Shown: in pieces, positions 39,325 to 52,314 of the stretch
Layout of the letters: every line of letters starts with the position of its first letter
Numbering within the stretch: the stretch's first letter is position 1
Assembly (NCBI GenBank): GCA_029783825.1
Contig: JAREIK010012177.1
Coordinates: 1-64,000 of the forward strand
Direction: 5' to 3'
From: Sapria himalayana
Taxonomy: Eukaryota > Streptophyta > Magnoliopsida > Malpighiales > Rafflesiaceae
Length of the DNA: 64,000 nucleotides
Position numbers and translations under genes: made by a program
The notes under the pieces: generated by a model
What the model was told of the DNA's origin: nothing
The model's input: the letters and a program-made list of their open reading frames with translations, nothing else
Databases searched by the model: none

Positions 39325-42300
39325 ATAACTTCTTATTATTCTTATTGTTTTTATTCATCTTATTCTTCATATTTTTGTTAATTTTACTATTCTTCTTATT
39401 CTTATTATTCATTTTATTTTTCTTATTCTTCTTATTATTCTTATTATTTTATTCTTCTTATGCTTTTTATTCTTTTTATTCTTCGTATTTCTCTTATTCC
39501 TCTAATTCTTATTATTCTTATTATTCTTCTTATTATTCTTATTATTCTTATTCTTCTTGTTCTTCTTATTCTTTTTATTCCTCTTATTCTTTTTTTCTAT
39601 TTTTTCTTTTTATTCTTCTTATTGTTCTTATTCTTCTTTTTATTTTTAGTTTTCTTATTCTTGGTATTATAAGTATTCTTCTATTTCTTCTTATTTTATT
39701 TATTTTTCTTATGTTTTTTATTCTTCAAATTCTTCCTATTATTCCTATTCTTATTATTCTTATTTTCTTCTAAATCTTCTTATACTTTTTATTCTTCCTA
39801 TTCTTATTATTCTTAAATTCTTATTTTTCTTCATATTCTTCTTATTCTTCTAATTTCTTCTTATTCTTATTATTCAACTTATTCTTCTTATTCAATTTAT
39901 TCTACTTATTCTTCTTATTTTTTTTATTCTTTTTGTTCTACATATTCTTCTTATTCATTTTATTCTTTTAATTAATCTTATTCTTCTTAATCATCTTTTT
40001 TTTCTTATTCTTATTATTCTTCAAATTCTTCTAATTCTTCACATTCTTCGTATTCATCTTATTGTTATTATACTTGTTATTATTTTTATTATTCTTATTC
40101 TTATTATTTTTATTATTCTTCTTATTATTTTTATTATTCTTATTATTCATATTCTTCTTATTCTTCTTATTCTTCTTATTCTTTTTATGCTCTTTATTCT
40201 TCTTATTCTTTATATTCTTCTTATTAATCTTATTCTTCTTATTCTTTTTATTCTACTTATTGTTTATATTCTTCTTATTCTTCGTATTCTTCTTATTCTT
40301 CTTATTTTTATAATTATTCTTATTCTTCATATTCATATTATTTTTCTTTTTCTTCTTATACTTGTTAATATGCTTATTTTTCTTATACTTCTTATTCTTC
40401 TTATACTTCTTATTCTTATTATTTTTCTATTTCTTCTTATTATGCTTATTCTTTTTATTCCTATTATTATTTTTTTCTTATTATTATTCATATTTTTTTA
40501 TTGTTCTTATACTTCTTATTTTTCTTTTTCTTGTTATTCTTGGTTTTCTTAATATTCATCTATTTCTTCTTATTTTTCTTATTCTTATTATTCATCTTAT
40601 TCTTCTAATTCTTCTAATTCTTCTAATTCTTGTTATTCTTGTTATTCTTGTTATTCTTCATATTCTTCTTATTATTTTTATTCTTCTTATTCTTATTATC
40701 TATTTATTATTCGTATTATTCATATTATTTTTATTTCTTCTTATTTGTTCTTTAACTTCTTATTATTCTTATTATTTTAATGCTTCTTATTCTTGGTATT
40801 CTTCGTGTTTTTTATTCTTCTTATTCTTCTTTGTATTCTTATTCTTATCAATCTTAATATTCTTTTTATTAATTTTATTCTTGTTATTTTATAGATAACT
40901 TATTCTTCATATTCTTCTTATTATTCTTATTCTTATTATTCTTCTTATTCTTCTTATTTTTTATATTCTTTCAATCTTCTTATTATTATTATGCTTCTTA
41001 TTCTTTTTATTATTCTTATTGTTTTTATTCTTATTATTATTATTATTATTATTATTATTCTTATTTCTTATATTCTATTTATTCTTCTTATTCTTTATAT
41101 TCTTTATATTCTTCTTATTTTTCTTATTCTTTATATTCTTTATATTCTTCTTATTCTTCTTATTCATCATATTATTCATATTTTTTTATTCTTATTCTTC
41201 TTATTTTTCTTATTCTTTTCTTATTGTTCTTATTCTTCTTATTGTTCTTTTTCTTATTATTCTTGGTATTAATTAGTCTTCATCTATTTCTTCTTATTTT
41301 TCTTATTTTTCTTATTCTTATTATTATTGTTCTCCTTATTCTACTTATTCTTCTTATTCTTTTCATTCTTCTTATTCTTCATATTATTCTAATTATTTTT
41401 ATTCTTCTTATTCTAGGTATTCTTATTATTTTTCTTCTACTTCTTATTTTTTTATTTTTATTATTCTTATTATTATTCTTATTAATATTTTTCTTCTTAT
41501 TTTGACATTCTTCTTATTATTTTATTTCTTCTTCTTCTTCTTCTTATTCTTATTATTCTTTTTATTTTTCTTATTCTTTATTTTATTTTTTTTATTCTTC
41601 TTATTCTTCTTATATTTCTTACTATTCTTATTCTTCATATTCAACTAATTCTTCTTATTATTCTTTTACTTCTTATTCTTCTTATTTTCTTTTTCTTCTT
41701 ATTCTTCTATTTCTTTATATTATTGTTATTCTTCTTATTCTGCTCATTCTTCTTATTTTTCTTATTCTCCTTATTCTTCTTATTCTTCTTATTCTTCTTA
41801 GAGTTTTTAGACTTCTTATTCTAGGTATTCTTAGTATTATTCTATTTCTTCTTATTTTTCTTATTCTTCTTTGTCTTTTTATTCTTCTTATTCTTCTTAT
41901 TCTCTTATTCTTTTTATTCTACTTATTCTTCTTAATCTTATTATTATTATTATTATTCTTATTCTTTTTATTATTTTTATTCATCTTATTCATCTTATTC
42001 TTGGTATTCTTCTTATTATTATTCTTATTATTTTTATTATTCTTCTTATTCTTATTATTATTCTTAATCTACTTCTTCTTCTGCTTATTCTTCTTATTCT
42101 CCTTATTCTTCTAATTCTTATTCTTCTTATTCTTTGTATTCATCTTATACTAGTTATTCTTATCATTCTTCTTTTCTTATTTTTATTCTTATTTTTTTTA
42201 TAATTCTTACACTTCTTATTCTTCTGGTTCTTCATATTCTTCTTATTCTTCTTATTCTTCATATTCTTCATATTCTTCATTTTATTATTCTTATTATTCT

Positions 42301-45041
42301 TCTTATTCTTTTTATTATTCATATTCTTCTTATTCTTAATATTCTTTTTTTATTATTCTTATTCTATTATTTGTCTTTTCTTATTTTCTTCTTTTTATTA
42401 TTATTGTTTTTATTCTTCTTATTCTTTTTATTCTTCGTATTCTTCTTATTCTTCTTATTTTACTTATTATTCATATTTTTCTTATTTTTTTTATTCTTAT
42501 TGTTCTTCTTATTCTTCTTATTTAGATTATTCTTGTAATTCTTTTTAATCTTCTTATTTAGATTATTCATGTAATTATTCTAATTCTTATTATTCTTTTA
42601 TTCTTCTTATTCTTTTTATTCTTCTTATTCGTCTTATTCTTTTTATTATTCTTATTCTTCTTAATACTTTTATTCTACTTATTATTATTATTATTCTTTT
42701 TATTCTTATTTTTTATCTATTATTCTTATTCTTCTTTTTCGAGTTATTCGTGTTTTTCTTCTTATTTTTTTTATTCTTCTTATTCTTCATATTCTTCATT
42801 TTCTTCTTATACTTATTATTCTTCTTATTCTAATTATTCTTCTTATTCTTTTTTTTTTTATTCTTCTTATTCTTTTTATTCTTCTTATTCTTCTTATACT
42901 TTTATTCTTCTTATTCATCTTAATTTATTTCTCTTCTTATTCTTCTTTTTCTTCTTATTCTTTCTATTCTACTTATTAAAGTTATTCTTATCAATCTTCT
43001 TATTCTTATTATTTTTCTGATTCATCTTATTCTTCTTATTCAACTTATTATTCTTATTATACTTATTCTTCTTATTCTTATTCTGCTTATTCTTTTTATT
43101 TATTTTATTTTGTTATTCTTATTATTCTTCTTATTTTTATTATTCTTCGGATTCTTCTTTATCTTCTTATTCTTCTTATTCATCTTATTCTTCTTATTCT
43201 TCTTATTCTTATATTTCATGTTATTCTTTTTATTCTTGATATTCTTATCTTCATATCATTTTTATTCTTCTTAATCTTCACATTCTAATTGTTCTTCTTT
43301 TTCTAATTATTCTTCTTATTCTTTTTATTCTTCTTATTCTTCCTTTTATTATTATTCTTCTTATTTTACTTATTGTTTTTATTCTTAATATTCTACTTAT
43401 TCTTAATATTTTTCTTATTCGTTTTATTTTCACATTATTCTTATTCTTTATATTTTTCTTATACTTCTTATTCTTCTTATTCTTCTTATTCTTCTTATTC
43501 TTCTTATTCTTCTTATTCCTCTTATTCTTCTTATTCTTCTTATTCTTCTTATTCTTCTTATTCTTCTTATTCTTTTTTTCTTCTTATTCGTCTTATTCTT
43601 CTTATTCTTATTATTCTTCTTATTCTCCTTATTTTATTATTCTTTTATTTTTCTTATTTTTCTTATTATTCTTATTCTTTTATTATTCTTATTCTTTTTA
43701 TTGTTTATTTCTTCTTATTCTTTTTAATCTTATTATTTTTCTTATTATTCTTATTCTTTCTATTCTTTTTATTTTTCTTGTTCATCTTATTATTCTTTTT
43801 CGAGTTATTCTTGTAATTTCTTATTATTCTTTTTATAATTCTTTATGTTTTTTATTCTTTTTATGCTTCTTATTCATCTTATTGTTTATATTCTTTTTAT
43901 TCTTTTTATTCATCATATTCTTCTTATTCTTTGTATTCTTCTTTTTTTTATTCTTCGTATTCTTATTATTTTTCTTATTCTTCTTATTCTTCTTATTCTT
44001 CTCATTTTTCTTTTTTTTCTTATTCCTCTCAGTCTTCTTACTCTTTTTATTCTTTTTATTCTTTTTATACTTCTTATTCTTCTTATACTTCTTATTCTTC
44101 TTATTCATCTTATTTTTTTTATTCATCTTATTATTCTTTTTCGTATTATTCTAGTAATTCTTATTATTCTTTTTATACTTATTAATCTTCTTTTTTTTAT
44201 GCTTCTTATTCATCTTATTCTTCATATTCTTCTTATTCTTATTATTCTTCTTATTTTTTTCATTCTTCTTATTTTTCGTATTATTCTTATTCTTCTTATT
44301 CTTCTCATTTTTCTTATTCTTCTTATTCTTTTTATTCTTCTTAATCTTCTTAATCTTCTTATTCTTCTTTTTCTTATTTTTGTTCTTATTCTTATTATTT
44401 TATTATTCTTATTATTATTCTAAATATTGTATTCATCATATTCTTCTTATTCTTTTTATTCTTATTATTCTTATTATTCTTCTTATTCTTATTATTCTTC
44501 TTATTCTTCTTATTCTTCATATTCTTTTTATTCTTCTTATTCTGCTTACTCTTATTATTCTATTTATTCTTTTTCTTCTTATAATTTTTATTCTTCATAT
44601 TTTTCTTATTTTTTTATTTTTCTTATTTTTGTTATTCTTCTTATTATTCTCATTTTTTTATTCTTCTTATTGTTCTTATTCTTCTTATTTTAATATTCTT
44701 ATTATTCTTCTTATTTTCCTTTTCTTCTTTTCTTCTTATTCTTCGTATTCTTCTTATTCTTCTTATTAATCTTATTCTTCATATTCTTCATATTCTTCTT
44801 ATATTGTTTATTCTTCTTATTCTTCTTATTCTTCTTATTCTTCTTATTCTTTTTATTCTTATTATTTTATTTATTCTTATTTTTCTACTAATTCTTAATA
44901 TTTTTCTTATTCTTTTTATTCATCTTATTAATTTTATTCTTCTTATTCTTAATTTTCTTATTTTTCGTATTCCTCTTATACTTATTTTTCTTATTTATCT
45001 TATTCTTCTTTGTTTTTTGATTATTCTTATTCTTCTTAATC

Positions 45042-45131
<90 letters not shown>

Positions 45132-45228
45132 TTCTTCTTATTCTTCTAATTCTTCTTTTTTTTTCATTTTCTTCTTATTCTTCTATGTTTTCTAATTATT
45201 TTTATTATACTTTTTTTTCTTATTCTCC
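39325..45228. repeat. 9-bp satellite array, block 3
   Basis: Degenerate CTTCTTATT array. The purest run is at about 43464-43572. Near the right end a pure (ATT)n of about 19 triplets (about 45046-45103) changes directly into (CTT)n (about 45104-45133) before returning to 9-bp units. It terminates at a CACTA-like left end at 45232. Confidence 0.92.
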
Positions 45229-45231
45229 TCA

Positions 45232-45530
45232 CACTACATGAAAATTCCCTTATAGCTAGGAAAATTTCATTAGCTATATTGGCTTTATCCATCACTAAAA
45301 TATATTAATGATCGATAAATGATTGATTAATGCTGAAAATTATCTCAATATAAAGTGCTCGTCACAAATTATTAACAAAAAAAAAATTCCCTTGCTAATT
45401 TTTTAATCACGAAAATTCTCTGCTATTTATTTTTTTTCCTTGCTCATTTTGTTCGTAATTAAGAGTTACAACAACTTCCCTTTCTAAATTAGCGGGGCAA
45501 ATATCTCTAGCTATTTTAAATTAAAAACTA
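45232..45530 (+). mobile_element. CACTA-type left end (type B), border of segment 3
   Basis: Starts CACTACATGAAAATTCCC at the satellite edge. Subsequent motifs (ATTGATTAATGCTG, ATAAAGTGCTCGTC, CTAGCTATTTT) follow the order at 1792. The right border of this segment is a CACTA-type right end at 56435, next to more satellite, so 45232-56435 is a candidate single 11.2-kb insertion into satellite. The two termini differ in their inner sequence, which weakens that pairing. Confidence 0.68.
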
Positions 45531-46380
45531 TTTATATATAATTATTTTTCCAAAAAATTTGATTACATATTTTTTAAAATTTTTATATTAAATTGAATAA
45601 CAAAATATAATATAAACCATTATTTATAATTTACAAAAATTAAAAATAGTTAATAAATTATTGTTATTCAATATGTTACATAGTTATAACAAAAACATAA
45701 CATAGTTATATATGTTTCTGCTTTTTTGTAACATTCTTTTTCCTGTCGCTCTATCACACAATAAATTGGATTAGTCATCTTTTCTTCTTCATCAATATAT
45801 GTAAAGAAAATGTATAAACTATAATCTATCTATGAAATTGATGTTGCTTTCTCTCCCCCAGTTCATCTAGTCACCATCTTTCTGTTGCGACAAATTTCTC
45901 TATGCAAACTACTTTGATCACATCTCAAATTCGTTGGGCAAACTCACCTTTGTAAGATATGAATCTGAGCTTGTTATGTTATAATTCAATCACATCACTC
46001 TCATTAAAACACATTTCTTATATAATAAAGCAAAAATACAGTCATACAATACAATCAAACATAAAATCACACCAACCCACATCAATCCCTAATGCATTTG
46101 TTCTCTACTATCTATGATCTTTAACCATGCTTATATGCACGGATGGACATGTATAACTATGCAAAAATATCAACATGTCACATGTTTAATGCAAGTGTAA
46201 AGCAATCTAAACATTTTAATAATAATAGAAAGTGGATTCGCAATTTCACAAGGGAATTGAAAATATAATCTTTCGTTGTTATGACCGGTACTTGTAACGA
46301 GTTTTAGAAAGTGGATTCGCAATTTCTAGCTCATGAATTAAACACTAACTTATATATAACTTGGTAGCTCACTAAAACAG
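45531..46380. other. Unassigned AT-rich sequence
   Basis: No gene or repeat recognised, apart from a 20-bp phrase, AGAAAGTGGATTCGCAATTT, that occurs near 46229 and again near 46306. Confidence 0.35.
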
Positions 46381-46382
46381 AG

Positions 46383-46640
46383 CTAGTGTAGAAAACACAT
46401 CCTCAAAATGATCAAATACAAAATCAAATGATTCAAATAGATTATTAAGTTATAGTTCATCTTTGGAATCATCACCATGCGCTTCATCTGCCACCTTGCT
46501 AGGGTTTGTTTTGGTTTATAGTTCAGGAACCATTTTTTAGTAGCATCATCCTCAATAATAACATCAGGAATGATGTCAATGCTAGACTTCATGAAATTAT
46601 ATATTTGAGAAGCGAATCCTTTAGGATCATCAAGGTTGAA
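46383..46640 (-). pseudogene. Unidentified coding-like fragment
   Basis: Read on the minus strand from about 46640 there is an uninterrupted stretch beginning NLDDPKGFASQIYNFMKSSI and continuing IIPDVIIEDDATKKWFLNYK then PKQTLARWQ. After a likely frameshift ADEAHGDDSKDEL appears in another frame, followed by a stop and FESFDFVFDHFEDVF. The composition is that of a real acidic and aromatic protein rather than AT-rich noise, and it looks like a C-terminal part. I do not recognise the family. It lies on the same strand as the NUP93 remnant. Confidence 0.4.
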
Positions 46641-48227
46641 ACATCTCTCCTTTAATGCAGTCTAGTACATTAGCCAGGCTATTTGCCCAAAAATAGTTTG
46701 GCAGCAGGAGCATGGGAGGTAAAGATCATGCAAGCCTAATATATATATCAACCCACTTGTATCCCATCACAAGATTTTTGTTCCCAAAAGATGATGACAC
46801 TATCCTTGATTACGTGAATGAATATGGGATCTTGGTTGAATCTGCAAGGCATGATTGATGCAGATGGAATAAGAAAGGAAATTGAAAACCAAGACAAGGG
46901 TGCCGGTAGTTCTTGGGCTTTGAAAGCACGCAAGAGAAAGAATGGTAAAGGGAGCAAAAAAAAAGGAGATGTTGCAGGTGGATAACAAAAGAGGTAGAAG
47001 AGGAATGAGATTCCAATAAAATAGTGAAGGTAGCTCGTGTCAGGATAAGATTCTAAAGAACAAAGGCATATAAATTGAAATATAACTTGTTAACTTCAAT
47101 GACCCCATGGCTTGTAGATAGTTTATCAGTAGGCAACTCAGAAATAGGAATTGATATATTTTCTAATGCCTTCCTTACAACATAGTGACTCACAGGAATA
47201 CTCACGGTCTACACAATGTTGAGCAGAGAACACCATCATTGTCTACACAGATAACACATCAAGATAAAAAAAATATAAAATTAAAAAGCACATAGCTTCA
47301 TTACACTAATGAGCTAAGCAATTCCTCCTCAAGTAGATTGGGAGGCCATTGATGTTGCATTCCTCAAGTAATAGCTATAGCTCATACTTCAATAACATAA
47401 TCAACAAAATGACTATAACCTAGAACTAAAGTGAGCTCTCCATAGTTCATATTGATGAGATCACATTTATGCTGCATAAAAGTAAGTGTTTTCACCATGT
47501 GAATTATCTAGAGTAAATATGAGTGACTAATAAAAATATTTGACCTCCACTATAGCTATCATGGCTTGTATCAATATTTACATTGACCCCAAGCATGAGT
47601 CTCAAATCTTGCATGATACTTTTTGTGCTTCAGGTGCAACTCCATTGAGCAACTACTCCTTAAATTGAAGAGCGAGATAAAAATGTAAAAACACCATGAA
47701 GGAATAAACCAATAGCAGCAGACAAGTGTGATATCTATGAGTGGAAAGCAACAGCAATAGGAGCAACATGTGTACCATGAGCAGAGGAATCAGTTATGAT
47801 GATTAAAGTATTTTCCTCGTCATAAATATTAAGAGCAAATGTACAAACATCTAGCTTGCTAATTATTACAAATTTCCTTTTCTCCCCGAAAGTGTAATTC
47901 AAATCACATCACAACACAACCCAATGATGTCCATCTTTAGGAAAACTAGGCACTAATAATCAAGAAACAAAGAACATACGTAGCTAATTGCTATATCTAT
48001 TCTATGGATCACAATAAAAATCTTTAAAAAAGCAATGCACTTTAAGATATATGATGTGAAACTTCAAAAGAAGCAAAACTAGAAAAAAATGGTAGTTCAT
48101 AAATATTGCCTTTCATATTGTTAGCGTTTATATTTTTTAAATCTTCTAATTAAACATTTATGATAATGAGTTTGTATGAGTTTTATATGAGTTTACTTTT
48201 AACATGAAATCAAACGAAGAGGTGTGA
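46641..48227. other. Unassigned sequence, possibly old gene or intron remnants
   Basis: More complex composition than the flanks. A plus-strand coding-like piece at about 46800-46985 (including KGAGSSWALKARKRKNG) is interrupted by stops. No family was recognised. Confidence 0.3.
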
Positions 48228-48420
48228 GCGTGTAATAATAGGGTAACACATCATGTAGCAGTCTGGCGTGCAATAATAGGGTGACACATCTTATGACAGT
48301 CTGGCATGCAATAATAGGGTGACACATCATGTGGAAGTCTAGCATGCACCACGCGGAACTTTTCCATGTGCTAGTGGCAGTCTAGAATGCACCATGTGCA
48401 TGTGTGTAGTAGTGTTAATG
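48228..48420. repeat. 38-39-bp tandem repeat, about 4-5 imperfect units
   Basis: Units of the form CAGTCTGGCATGCAATAATA then GGGTGACACATCATGTGG repeat three times well, then decay (AGTCTAGCATGCACCACG, AGTCTAGAATGCACCATG). A GTGTG-rich tail runs on to about 48560. The block is noticeably G-rich against its surroundings. Confidence 0.8.
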
Positions 48421-48731
48421 TGTATGTAGTGTGACACAAATAAGGTGTCATTGTGGCATGTGCCATGTGATAGTGTGCACAATGGATGTGTGTGTGGAAA
48501 AGTAGTGGGCAGTTATATGCATGTAGTGTGGCATGCTTTGTGAGGCGGTGTGGGCAATGAATGCATGTAGTGTGTTATGGTAGTGTGCAAAATGAATATA
48601 TCATTTATCAACTACTTCTAAACTTGTTAAATCACATTTTAATCACTCATCTAATATATATATATATATCAATAGTATAGAAGATCATGGAAAATATTAA
48701 ATAGCTGAAAAAATGGGTCTAACCATCAAAA

Positions 48732-49166
48732 TCATGGAGCTTCTTGATGATAGTTTTGGAAGATAACTTTGATTGTTTGATATTCTGCAAAACAAGACAT
48801 CATATTTAGAAAAATGAGATTGTGTTTAACAAGAACTTTCTGAAAGTTGTAAAAAAAGTATTTTTGGAGTACATGAGCATGAAGATCAGGGTTCACTTCA
48901 GAAGACCATCCATTATCCAGATGGTCAAGATCAAAGAACTCAATGGCATCAAGACCATCAAATAACTCATCAGAGGCATTATTAAGAGAGAAAAAGTTGG
49001 TGAATCCCAAAGTTGATTTTTCTGCATCACCATCATCACCACTTCCTGGATCTTCAACTTTCATAGAATTAATTTCAATTTTAGGCAAGAAGACATGTCT
49101 TTGCATATTTCTTGATAAAAATTCAGAATGATAGTTCACTGACATTGCCTGAAACAACTCCCTCAA
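48732..49166 (-). pseudogene. Unidentified coding-like fragment, acidic
   Basis: A minus-strand open frame of 144 codons. The first two thirds look protein-like: HVFLPKIEINSMKVEDPGSG, then DDGDAEKSTLGFTNFFSLNN, ELFDGLDAIEFFDLDHLDNG and EVNPDLH. The last third, from about 48840 down, looks like read-through into intron or noncoding sequence. I do not recognise the family. It lies between the other minus-strand fragments of segment 3 and may come from the same or a neighbouring captured gene. Confidence 0.4.
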
Positions 49167-49169
49167 TGC

Positions 49170-51890
49170 TGAAAAAGGTAGTATTTAGTCAACAAAAAAC
49201 AATGTGTGAGTGTAAAGAAATGAACCATTTTTGCTACCTGCTACCCTTTCAAGCATAGGAATAGTTATGGAGCATGCTAATGACGGACGGATATATAGTT
49301 TCTAAAATCTCTAAATTAAAATCTCAATGAGTCCCATGTCATTTAAGTTAGATCCATTCTAATACATTAATAGAATCTATCACACCAGGTAAAGCATGAT
49401 TAGAAAAATGGTAGCTTGTATAAGCTCTTCTAATGCTTTCGTTACTCTTTAGGTTGTGTTTGATTGGATAGAATTGAAGGGGGACATAATTTGATGATAT
49501 TAAAATAATGTATGATTGATAATCTCATTTCGGATTTAAAAATCTTAATGAATTAGTATGGAATATACTTAGGCATAAATATTTAAAACATTTATTTTAC
49601 ACATTTATCAGACAATCTCTATAAATGAGATATTTCCTAAGACTTTATAGTAATTTATAAGCAACTATCAATTATAATTGATATATTTTCAAATCCAATT
49701 TTCAAATTCTTGTGGAATTCAAATAATGGATGAATATGTTCATCCATTTGGTCTTCAATTTCATGACTTATTCAAATGTTATAATAGTCATATTTTTGTT
49801 TCTAATAAGATATCACATCTTTATGCGATGACCAAAATCAGTCCAAACTCTAAAAAGTATGTCTCGAATTCAAGATTTATCATGCATGATCTCTTCAATC
49901 TTTTGAAGTAAGACTGCCAAGATAATATACTGGTACGATTTATTTTCTTATTTAGCATTCATATTGTAAATGCTTCCATATATTAGGATAATATAAGATA
50001 GATATGGAAATCGCATTCACACCCAAGTACTCAAGGCTCTCACTTTAACAAGATAAATTAAAAAAGATAAGTATCTCACCAATTTTACCCGATAACTTTA
50101 AAGAAACTATGTTTGAAGAGAATATGTAATACAAAAATTTCTCAAGTGATAAATCATCTTAATATATTATTCATTCATAAAAAAATTTAACTTCAAAGTT
50201 ATTATGAAAACTAATATTAGTATTTATTTAATTACACAAAACCTTTGTAAAAGATAATATATGCAATGAAAATAATATACCAAAATACCTATATGTAATT
50301 TCTCATCCTTCTAATCCTACCACCCAAGGATTAGTAAATGTTAGTTAAAGCTAACACCCAATGTTGAGTCAATCATCTTTATATCTTAGTTCAATAGCAT
50401 TTTCTTGTGAATTAAGGTGAAAGTAAAACTTTAGGTTGAGATTTCTCTAAACAAATACATTTAGAGCTAAAGTTACAAAAAAGGTTGCCTACATTACTTC
50501 TAAGGCATGCTCTAATGTAGTCCTTTTGTGGAGTATATTTCTTGTAAATCATCAATTGATATTGAATAACTGCAAAGACAACCAAAATAGAGGTATCAAA
50601 TTCACAAAATAAATGTTAAAAATTTCCATGAAAATCAAAATTTATTTATGCATTACTATAATATAAGTTCCATCTTCTTCCCTTTGCCAATATCGCCAGA
50701 TCAATAGATCTCTTGGTTCCATACCCCTACAAGTGGAGGGTCTAGTTAATTAACTAATTAAAATCACACATTATACAAACCAAGCTTGAGATTAAGAAAA
50801 CCCATAAACATATACACATAGTACATTATGGTTTGAGATATAGCTAAAATAACAAAGTAAATGCAAACTAAAAGCCCACTTTGTAAAGAAATTAAATTCA
50901 ACCAAATGGATAATTATCATATTTAGTGAATGTTTGGTAATAACTTGAATTAATAAATAAATAAAATATTTTTATTTATTATCATTATAACTTATGAGTG
51001 TAAATATACTAAGTAAATAACTTTATAAATTTTATGGTGATTCTATCAAGCAAGATTATGTTGGTAGAGATATAGCTTGTGTTTTTTTAACTTTACAACT
51101 CGTTAACAATAATTGTTTATTTAACCAGGGAAGCTATTCATTGTACAACTGCTTGTGATTAATATTAGTGTGCCCATCAAGCTCCTCCACCATGGTGCCT
51201 TGGTAGAAACAGAAGTCCCATCAACTAGAAAAATATAGATCAGTTTTCTATCAAGAAGTTAAGAAAATTTTAGGAAGACAAAAAATTATAAAGAAGAACC
51301 TTACTCAAATCTCGAAGAACCCAAAAACATGAGAGTTTGGAAAATGGCGTCGCAAGTCCCATCAACAACACCAATAGCCATTATAGTAGGATGATCATCC
51401 CAATGCTAGAAACAAAATTTCTCACTTTGAAAGATGAAGCAAACAAGCTACGAACCATAGTTCTCGGAACTTAAACTTACTCCGCCAAGATTGCCCCAAT
51501 CCTTTGCTTCCTTGAAAAGTCACAACCCTATAATGTTTGGGGCTATTACTTAGCATAATTTAAACTCACAGCCACTTTGAAAACATGCTAGGAGTTGTAA
51601 AAAAGGCTAGATATTGCCATTATAACAACCAAATATTTTCCATGGAGAGGGTGCAATCACATCAGATATCATTGCATTTGCATGAAATCTCATGGAACAT
51701 TCTACATATCTTTTATGGCTAATCCTCTTTGAAACACACAACCTGGAAGAAGAAACACTATGTATCCAAGAAGAGTACAAATACATGGAAATATTGTTCA
51801 AAACATACCTTAAGGGGGGCCATTTTTTTAAGTTCAAAACAAAAAATACCACAAAATATTTTTTATGACCACCCTTTTGTTAGCTAAGTA
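49170..51890. other. Unassigned AT-rich sequence
   Basis: About 2.7 kb with no recognised gene. TTAGGTTGTGTTTGATTGG near 49450 resembles the end of small hAT- or PIF-like elements, but no mate was found. A short hairpin, ATGGATGAATATGTTCATCC, lies near 49726. Confidence 0.35.
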
Positions 51891-51896
51891 GCAATG

Positions 51897-51911
51897 TGAG
51901 ATAGAGCGAGC

Positions 51912-51962
<51 letters not shown>

Positions 51963-52280
51963 TGGGAAAGGAGTATGAGAGAGAGAAGGCAAGAGAAAAC
52001 AAGAGAGTGAGAGCATGCTAGAGAGAGAGAGAGAGCATGCTAGAGAGACAGAGATAGTGAGAGAGCGAGAGAGATAGTGAGAGAGAGAGAGAGAGATAGT
52101 TAGAGAGATATATATATATATATATATAGTGAGAGTGAGAGAGAGGGAGGGATAGAGAGAGTGGGAGAGAGAGGGAGGGATAGAGAGAGTGGGAAAGAGA
52201 GGGAGGGAGGGATAGAGAGAAAGAGAGAGGGAGAGAGAGAGAGGGGGGAGGGAGGGGGGGGAGAGAGAGAGATAGAGAAA
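51897..52280. repeat. GA-rich purine tract, with G-quadruplex-prone segment
   Basis: About 380 bp of (GA)n-rich purine sequence on + with GGGAGGGAT repeats, an internal (TA)n at about 52107-52128 and, at about 52242-52260, GGGGGGAGGGAGGGGGGGG. The tract starts about 35 bp from the stop codon of the NUP93 remnant. A 171-codon Ser/Leu-rich open frame on the minus strand is an artefact of it. Confidence 0.88.
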
Positions 52281-52314
52281 ATAGGTTAGAAAATAATCAA
52301 TAGCTAGAAAATTT

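Noticed and set aside
49451..49950. Possible small hAT- or PIF-like MITE starting TTAGGTTGTGTTTGATTGG
   Set aside because: No inverted partner or target-site duplication could be found within 1.5 kb.
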